Source of the DNA: CAZCJU01 sp964562175 | Lineage (GTDB): Bacteria > Bacillota > Clostridia > Oscillospirales > CAG-272 | Direction of reading: 5' to 3' | Assembly (NCBI GenBank): GCA_964562175.1 | Contig: CAZLRV010000007.1 | Coordinates: 33,422 to 97,421, forward strand | Length of the DNA: 64,000 nt | Part shown: in pieces, positions 59,751 through 64,000 of the stretch | Layout: every line of letters begins with the position of its first letter | Position numbering within the stretch: the stretch's first letter is position 1 | Made by a program: the position numbers and the translations under genes | Notes under the pieces: generated by a model | The model's input: only the letters and a program-made list of their open reading frames with translations | Told to the model about the DNA's origin: nothing | Database searches by the model: none

Positions 59751-59991
59751 AGTGTTTTTCGTCGGTACGCAGGATAACCTTATCAGATGAACGGTTTCAC
59801 GTGTCGCTTTTATCGTGTTTCGTCCGACGAAAGCACTATGCATTTTATTTGTTCTAACTTATATTATACGGATTTTTTCGATTTTGTCAACCCACCCGAA
59901 GTGCGAAAAGGTGGGGAAATCGAATAAAATTCCCCGTATTTTTCTCAAATAACCGCAAAATTCGGCAATTGTTGTCAAAAAGGAGAAAATT
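59751..59991 (+). promoter_or_regulatory. Structured leader with possible attenuator
   Basis: The leader is about 240 nt from start site to the ATG at 59992. Its first half closes on itself: 59751-59765 (AGTG, TTTTTCGTCGG) pairs with 59824-59837 (CCGACGAAAGCACT), with one G-U and one bulge. The second half has CCCACC (59891-59896) pairing with GGTGGG (59910-59915), which competes with GGGGAA (59913-59918) pairing with TTCCCC (59930-59935), followed by GTATTTTT. The second pair looks like an intrinsic terminator and the first like its antiterminator. A ribosome site AAAGGAG follows at about 59979. I recognise no known aptamer in the first half. Confidence 0.6.
59863..59890 (-). promoter_or_regulatory. 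Consensus promoter of the SPFH/TPM operon
   Basis: Minus strand: -35 TTGACA (59890-59885), 16 bp, -10 TATAAT (59868-59863). The start would be near 59856, giving a leader of about 220 nt before the small membrane protein gene. The -35 abuts the CCCACC of the rightward attenuator. Confidence 0.85.
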
Positions 59992-61332
59992 ATGAAAAAA
60001 TTTCTTGCGTTATTGCTATCAGGTCTGATGCTTCTTGCTCCGCTCGTCGGCTGTTCCGAAAAAACGCTGTTGGATCCGAAGGAGCCTGTCACGCTGACGA
60101 TGTGGCACGTATACGGTGAGCAAGCCGACTCTCCGATGAATCGGCTTATCGAGGAATTCAACAACACTGTCGGACGTGAGCATGGCGTTATCATAAATGT
60201 GTCCTTGATGTCATCGACCGCACAGATCGGTGAAAAGCTTCTCACCGCTCAAAAGGGTGGGGTGGGTTCGCTCGATATGCCCGATCTTTTCTTCTGCCAC
60301 AACAACAATGCCGAGGAGCTTGGAGCCGATAACCTTTTGAATTGGAACGAACGATTTTCAGAGGACGAGCTTAACGGCTACGTTCCCGAATTTATAGAGG
60401 ACGGCACCGTAGACGGCAAGCTCTGTGTTTTTCCCGTTTCAAAATCGACGCATATGCTGTTTATATCCGGCACGCAATTTAAGCGTTTTTCCGACGCCGT
60501 CGGTGTAAGCTATGAGGATCTTTCCACATGGGACAGCTTTTTCGATGTTGCCGAAAAATACTATGAGTATTCGGGCGGCAAGCCGTTTTGCGCATTTGAT
60601 TATCCCATCCGTGCCATGGAATTTGACACGATGCAGAACGGCGGCGGTGAGCTTTACACCTCCGACGGTTGGTATTCGCTCGACAATGAGGCATTTAAAA
60701 GCTCTTATATCAAGTTTGCCGAGCATATTGCAAAGGGTCATATCATCGTATCCGATCTGTATTCAAACACGCAGGTAATGACGGGCGAGGTAATTGCGGG
60801 ACTCGGCTCAAGCGCTTCCATTCTCTACTACAACGACACGGTAACATACCCCGACAACACCTCCGAGCCTATGGACCTGCAGGTAATTGCCCCTCCCACG
60901 AGCAAGGACGGTGAGCTTCTCGTTACTCAAGCGGGTGTAGGACTTTGCGCTTATAAGACGACCGAACAAAAAGCCGAGGCGGCTGTATTGTTCGCCCGTT
61001 GGCTTACCGAGTCGGAGCGTAACCTTGAATTTTGCGTAAAAACGGGATATATGCCCGTAAACAAAGAATCCTTCAATAAAATAAGCACATACGAGTTTTC
61101 ATCTCAGGCGTACAAAAATCTTTACACCGCAATTGCCAAGGTCAACGAGACGGCAACGGCGGTAAAAGAACCCTCCTTTGTCGGCTATTACACCAAAATA
61201 TATGCTTTGTATGACAAGCTTCGTGCCGCACAAAAGACCATGCCCGCACGACACGAAAACGGCGAAAGCATTGAGGCGCTTACAAACGAGCTGTGGGAAA
61301 TATTCAAGAATGTAAGCAAGGCGGCGAACTGA
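59992..61332 (+). CDS. Extracellular solute-binding lipoprotein, family 1
   Basis: 446 residues: lipobox LVGC (Cys about 20), then the sugar-binding ABC family 1 pattern PVTLTMWHVYGEQADSPMN, LIEEFNNTVGREHGVIINV, DLFFCHNNNAEELG, and GVGLCAYKTTEQKAEAAVLF near the C-terminus. The ligand is probably a sugar or sugar polymer. No permease gene is in the window. The next gene, one base away, is a membrane-bound LuxR regulator, so this protein may present a ligand to that sensor instead of, or as well as, feeding a transporter. It is preceded by a strong promoter and a folded leader. Confidence 0.85.
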   Translation: MKKFLALLLSGLMLLAPLVGCSEKTLLDPKEPVTLTMWHVYGEQADSPMNRLIEEFNNTVGREHGVIINVSLMSSTAQIGEKLLTAQKGGVGSLDMPDLFFCHNNNAEELGADNLLNWNERFSEDELNGYVPEFIEDGTVDGKLCVFPVSKSTHMLFISGTQFKRFSDAVGVSYEDLSTWDSFFDVAEKYYEYSGGKPFCAFDYPIRAMEFDTMQNGGGELYTSDGWYSLDNEAFKSSYIKFAEHIAKGHIIVSDLYSNTQVMTGEVIAGLGSSASILYYNDTVTYPDNTSEPMDLQVIAPPTSKDGELLVTQAGVGLCAYKTTEQKAEAAVLFARWLTESERNLEFCVKTGYMPVNKESFNKISTYEFSSQAYKNLYTAIAKVNETATAVKEPSFVGYYTKIYALYDKLRAAQKTMPARHENGESIEALTNELWEIFKNVSKAAN

Positions 61333-61333
61333 C

Positions 61334-63004
61334 GTGAAGCTGCCGAGCATAGCAAAAAAACAGACGTTAAAGCGTAAGCTGTTCATTTATATGTGCGTGC
61401 TTGCCTCAATTCTTTGCGCACTGTTGCTTGCCTGTTCGTTTCTTATCGGAAGCTTTACGGGTACAAAGCAACGCCTGTGTAAAACGCTTACGTTTCAATC
61501 CGAGGTATTTGAAAAGCAAATAGATACTTACTATGACAATCTCGCCGTGATGAGCGTTCAGCTGTCGCAAGGTACGACAACACTCTTAGAGAATTTTTTG
61601 GAGGAAAGCAGTATATCATTTTCGGACTTAAACGACTCGGAGGCGCACATTTCATCTCTTCAAGATACTCTTATCGAGCCACTGCGACGCAAGCTGTGGG
61701 AAGCCGACTGCTCGGGGGCGTTTATAATGCTGGATGCACACGTAAATTCGAATATTTACGGTGCGGAGCTATCCCGAACGGGTATATATTTGCAACGCAA
61801 CAGTCTTGAGATGACCGACACACGTGTTTTGCTGTACAGAGGACTTTCGGATGTGGGCAAGGAACACGAATGTATGCCGCACCGTAAATGGCGACTCGAA
61901 TTCAATACCGATTTTTTCCCGAATTACAATGAGTTGAGATCAAAAGCAGCTTTGCCGCTCGATCAAAGCTACAGAATAACGGACGTGGTGGTACTGCCGG
62001 GTACGGATCAGCACGTTATGCTGATGACGATACCGATCTTATCAAGCAGTGGCGAATTTTACGGCTTTTGCGGCTTTGAGATGAACGAGGGATATTTTAA
62101 GCAGATATTCGCACAGCCATCTGAGACCGAACGTGCCGTGTTCTGTCTGTCAAAAAGCTCCGATGAGCCTGCTCTGTCGGAAAAAACGCTCAGTGCGGGC
62201 GTTTTGAACGAGTATTATTTAGAGCCGTCGGGTAACTTTTCTCCCAAATCATTCGGTTCCGGGCTTGTTGAGTACGTCGGCGAGGATACGTCCTACGTCG
62301 GAATAACGAAGCAGATGAAATTATGTCCGGGCGAATGTGTTTCTTCCGTCAGCGTGCTTATACCGATGCAGGATTATGTGAATATGTCACGAGGCGACAC
62401 GGTGCGGATAGTGTTTTTGATAACGGTATTCGCAATAGCCGCCGTAGCTCTCGCATTGCTCTTTACACAAAAATATCTCAAGCCGCTGAAAAGAGGGCTT
62501 GAGCAGATACGAAATAAGGAATATTCCGGCGGCACGGCTTATGCCGCAGAGATAAGCGATCTATTTGAGTTTCTCGCCGAGCAGGACAGAATAAACGAAG
62601 CGGAGCTTGAACGTATAAAACGTGAAAAAGCGGATGCCTTGTCCGAGGTGGGAGAGATAAAAACAAAATACAACGAAGCGGCACGGCAAAACGAGCGTCT
62701 CGCATATTCCCGTAAGGACGAAATAGACCCCTACGATTACGAGAACTTCAAGGCGGGACTCAAGACCTTGACGGAAAAGGAAACGGAAATATTTTCGCTG
62801 TATCTGTCGGGCAAAAGTGCCAAGGAAATAACGGAGCTGCTCGGCATAAAGGAAAGCACCTTGAAATTTCATAATCACAATATGCTTTCAAAGCTGGGAG
62901 TTTCCTCACGAAAGCAAATGCTGCGCTACGCCGCCCTTGCCGAGCATGAAATAACGCATGATGTCGAACCCGAAACGTATGCGGACAGCTCGGCTTGTCC
63001 GTAA
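61334..63004 (+). CDS. Membrane-tethered LuxR-type regulator with external sensor domain
   Basis: 556 residues. One membrane helix at about 18-40, an external domain of about 315 residues (Cache-like size and position), a second helix at about 358-378, a charged coiled coil (about 420-465, EAELERIKREKADALSEVGE), and a LuxR/GerE helix-turn-helix at about 478-533 (LTEKETEIFSLYLSGKSAKE, GIKESTLKFHNHNMLSKLGV). No kinase or receiver is seen, so signal and DNA binding are in one protein. The start is GTG one base after the binding-protein stop. Likely role: sense a ligand outside, possibly with the binding protein, and regulate genes from the membrane. Confidence 0.85.
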   Translation: MKLPSIAKKQTLKRKLFIYMCVLASILCALLLACSFLIGSFTGTKQRLCKTLTFQSEVFEKQIDTYYDNLAVMSVQLSQGTTTLLENFLEESSISFSDLNDSEAHISSLQDTLIEPLRRKLWEADCSGAFIMLDAHVNSNIYGAELSRTGIYLQRNSLEMTDTRVLLYRGLSDVGKEHECMPHRKWRLEFNTDFFPNYNELRSKAALPLDQSYRITDVVVLPGTDQHVMLMTIPILSSSGEFYGFCGFEMNEGYFKQIFAQPSETERAVFCLSKSSDEPALSEKTLSAGVLNEYYLEPSGNFSPKSFGSGLVEYVGEDTSYVGITKQMKLCPGECVSSVSVLIPMQDYVNMSRGDTVRIVFLITVFAIAAVALALLFTQKYLKPLKRGLEQIRNKEYSGGTAYAAEISDLFEFLAEQDRINEAELERIKREKADALSEVGEIKTKYNEAARQNERLAYSRKDEIDPYDYENFKAGLKTLTEKETEIFSLYLSGKSAKEITELLGIKESTLKFHNHNMLSKLGVSSRKQMLRYAALAEHEITHDVEPETYADSSACP

Positions 63005-63050
63005 AATCGTGTACTGCCCCGCTTAAATAGTCAACGAGATCCATCCTCTC

Positions 63051-63067
63051 TCCCCGCAAAGCGGGGA
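63051..63067. repeat. Hairpin heading the repeat array
   Basis: TCCCCGC, AAA, GCGGGGA is a 7-bp stem with a three-base loop, the same design as the array units that start 24 bases later. A smaller TCCG/CGGA hairpin (63077-63090) lies between. It may serve as weak terminator for the regulator gene. Confidence 0.6.
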
Positions 63068-63090
63068 CAACGCACATCCGCAATTACGGA

Positions 63091-63330
63091 ATCATTTGCG
63101 CGAAGCGCAACATCATTTGTGCGAAGCGCAACATCATTTGCGCGAAGCGCAACATCATTTGTGCGAAGCACAACATCATTTGCGCAAAGCGCAACATCGT
63201 TTGCACGAAGTGCAACATCGTTTGCACGAAGTGCAACATCGTTTGCGCGAAGTGCAACATCATTTGCCGTAGGCAACATCATTTGTGCGAAGCACAACAT
63301 CATTTGCCGTAGGCAACATCATTTGCCAAA
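63091..63330 (+). repeat. Array 1: twelve covarying mini-hairpin repeats
   Basis: Units of 21 bp (two of 19 bp), each a CATCAT or CATCGT linker plus a palindrome with a three-base loop. Stems vary in a compensated way: TTGCGC/GCGCAA, TTGTGC/GCACAA, TTGCAC/GTGCAA and TTGCC/GGCAA. Loops are GAA (most), GTA (two) or AAA (one). Two units keep pairing by a G-T/G-U wobble on the plus strand only. Unit starts are about 63091, 63111, 63132, 63153, 63174, 63195, 63216, 63237, 63258, 63277, 63298 and 63317; the last is degenerate. There are no spacers, so this is not CRISPR. The array ends 54 bases from the stop of the four-helix-bundle gene. Confidence 0.92.
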
Positions 63331-63383
63331 TGTCACTTTTTTGAATAACGCGGAATAGAACTTTGCCATTAAAGTTATATTCG

Positions 63384-63761
63384 TCAGCCCTTTTTTGTTT
63401 TCTTCGCTGTGATGAGATTGGTTTTCGCTGTCGTGATAGATTTCACAAGCAAAAATCTTATAGTTGAGCATTTGCGGTCAAGCACTTTATATCGTCCCTC
63501 ATCAATATATTCACTTTTCCAAAGCATCTGAAGCCATTTGCTTGTTTCGTTGGTTTCTTTGAGCGATATTTCAAGCTTTGCAATAAAATCGGCACGACTG
63601 TGAGCATACTTGCTTTCAGCAATATTGGCGCAAATACTCGTTGCACTTCTACCGATCTGATTTGAGAGCGCACTTTCGTGCTTTGCACGAAGTTCTTTGG
63701 TCAATTGAAGAACATCAACGGATAATTCCATTGAAAGATCACCAAGCTTATCTTCTCTCAT
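63384..63761 (-). CDS. Four-helix-bundle protein (23S rRNA IVS/Avd-like)
   Basis: 125 residues from the ATG at 63761, which lies about 20 bases past the predicted transcription start and has GGTGG upstream; a longer reading from 63815 would begin before the promoter's start site. The family pattern is visible: LSNQIGRSATSICANIAESK, then DFIAKLEISLKETNETSKWL. Members are encoded in 23S rRNA intervening sequences, and the retroelement accessory protein Avd has the same fold and binds nucleic acid. No reverse transcriptase or rRNA is nearby. The arrays of palindromes on both sides make nucleic-acid hairpins a plausible ligand, but this is inference. Confidence 0.88.
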   Translation of the reverse strand: MREDKLGDLSMELSVDVLQLTKELRAKHESALSNQIGRSATSICANIAESKYAHSRADFIAKLEISLKETNETSKWLQMLWKSEYIDEGRYKVLDRKCSTIRFLLVKSITTAKTNLITAKKTKKG

Positions 63762-63786
63762 GGTGTCCACCACCTTTCCTAAAGTA

Positions 63787-63815
63787 ATTATAGCACACTT
63801 TCGGTTAAAAGTCAA
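63787..63815 (-). promoter_or_regulatory. Promoter of the four-helix-bundle gene
   Basis: Minus strand: -35 TTGACT (63815-63810), 17 bp, -10 TATAAT (63792-63787). The start would be near 63780. It decides the start codon at 63761. Confidence 0.85.
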
Positions 63816-63850
63816 CTATATTTCAGCGCACAAACAAACTGCTTCCACTC

Positions 63851-64000
63851 CGTTTGTGCGAAGTGCAACATCATTTGCCGCAGGCAACATCATTTGCGCG
63901 AAGCGCAACATCATTTGCCGTAGGCAACATCATTTGTGCGAAGCACAACATCATTTGTGCGAAGCACAACATCATTTGCGCAAAGCGCAACATCATTTGC
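63851..64000 (+). repeat. Array 2: same mini-hairpin repeats, running off the window
   Basis: Eight visible units in the same orientation as array 1: starts about 63851, 63869, 63888, 63909, 63928, 63949, 63970 and 63991 (cut). Stem types are those of array 1, with an additional GCA loop (63869 unit) and a first unit with two wobble pairs (TTGTGC/GTGCAA). The array begins 36 bases beyond the -35 box of the four-helix-bundle promoter and continues past base 64000. Confidence 0.92.

Noticed and set aside
59640..59843. Minus-strand open frame of 67 codons upstream of the small membrane protein
   Set aside because: It overlaps the hairpin and rightward promoter region, has no ribosome site and no family features.
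63031..63358. Open frames on both strands through array 1, with repeating NDVALRA or RSATSFA peptides
   Set aside because: They arise only because 21 bp is a multiple of three. There is no ribosome site, and the 19-bp units shift the frame. The nucleotide-level stem covariation explains the sequence better.
63091..64000. CRISPR array
   Set aside because: Units are 19-21 bp including the linker, directly adjoining, with no unique spacers and no cas genes nearby.

Overview
The window looks like chromosomal DNA of a low-to-medium GC Gram-positive anaerobe of the Clostridia, plausibly a gut Oscillospiraceae/Ruminococcaceae-type organism. The evidence is the dnaJ-prmA pair, the long-form ribosome hibernation factor, lipoproteins and sortase-type surface proteins, a dockerin-like module, a TagGH-type ABC exporter, and consensus sigma-A promoters with extended -10 boxes. 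The genus-level guess is inference.

Layout. 1-4.6 kb: housekeeping (partial dnaJ, prmA, an orphan binding lipoprotein, a DUF4380-like protein, hpf). 4.6-14.3 kb: two large exported proteins on the minus strand, a glucosaminidase-type autolysin with four repeats and a dockerin-like end, and a 1,817-residue parallel beta-helix protein with a Cys-rich 38-residue repeat array and a wall-anchor-like tail, followed by a TetR regulator. 14.3-25.3 kb: tRNA-Arg(CCU), a GH78 rhamnosidase, a small zinc-ribbon membrane protein behind a highly structured leader RNA, ahcY, nth, rarA, a phospholipase C-like protein, an Fe-S aldo/keto reductase, an E2-like acyltransferase without its catalytic motif, and an FNT channel. 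25.3-50.8 kb: one unidirectional cell-surface polysaccharide operon read leftward from a perfect consensus promoter near 50.78 kb. It holds an initiating phosphoglycosyltransferase, nucleotide-sugar enzymes, about a dozen glycosyltransferases, a polymerase-like membrane protein, an MBOAT/SGNH O-acylation pair and an ABC exporter. 51-53 kb: two tandem NlpC/P60-like lipoproteins. 53-59.6 kb: a six-gene operon whose core resembles B. subtilis ydjG-ydjH-ydjI (double zinc ribbon, TPM, SPFH), with an Ig-like surface protein and a DUF6935-like protein added. 60-63 kb: a solute-binding lipoprotein and a membrane-tethered LuxR-type regulator. 63-64 kb: a four-helix-bundle (23S rRNA IVS-type) protein gene flanked by arrays of tiny palindromic repeats.

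How the parts fit. The polysaccharide operon can be read as a pathway. A TviB-like UDP-HexNAc dehydrogenase and a TviC/WbpP-like 4-epimerase suggest an aminouronic acid, and a CapI-like epimerase suggests galacturonate. The PglC-type enzyme starts the lipid-linked chain, the GT2/GT4 enzymes extend it, MBOAT plus SGNH decorate it, and the Wzm/Wzt-type transporter exports it. The autolysin, beta-helix protein, NlpC-like lipoproteins and Ig-like protein are further envelope functions.

The least explained parts are non-coding. (1) At 63.09-63.33 and 63.85-64.0 kb, 19-21 bp repeats each form a 5-6 bp stem closed by a GNA or AAA triloop. Stem sequences change from unit to unit with compensatory changes, and the arrays flank the four-helix-bundle gene. 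(2) At 18.24-18.45 kb, a roughly 210-nt RNA with a consensus promoter, long stems, a possible pseudoknot and an intrinsic terminator sits just before a small zinc-ribbon gene. (3) At 59.72-59.94 kb, two consensus promoters face each other, so the 5' leaders of two divergent operons overlap antisense by about 100 nt, and the rightward leader then enters a terminator/antiterminator-like switch.
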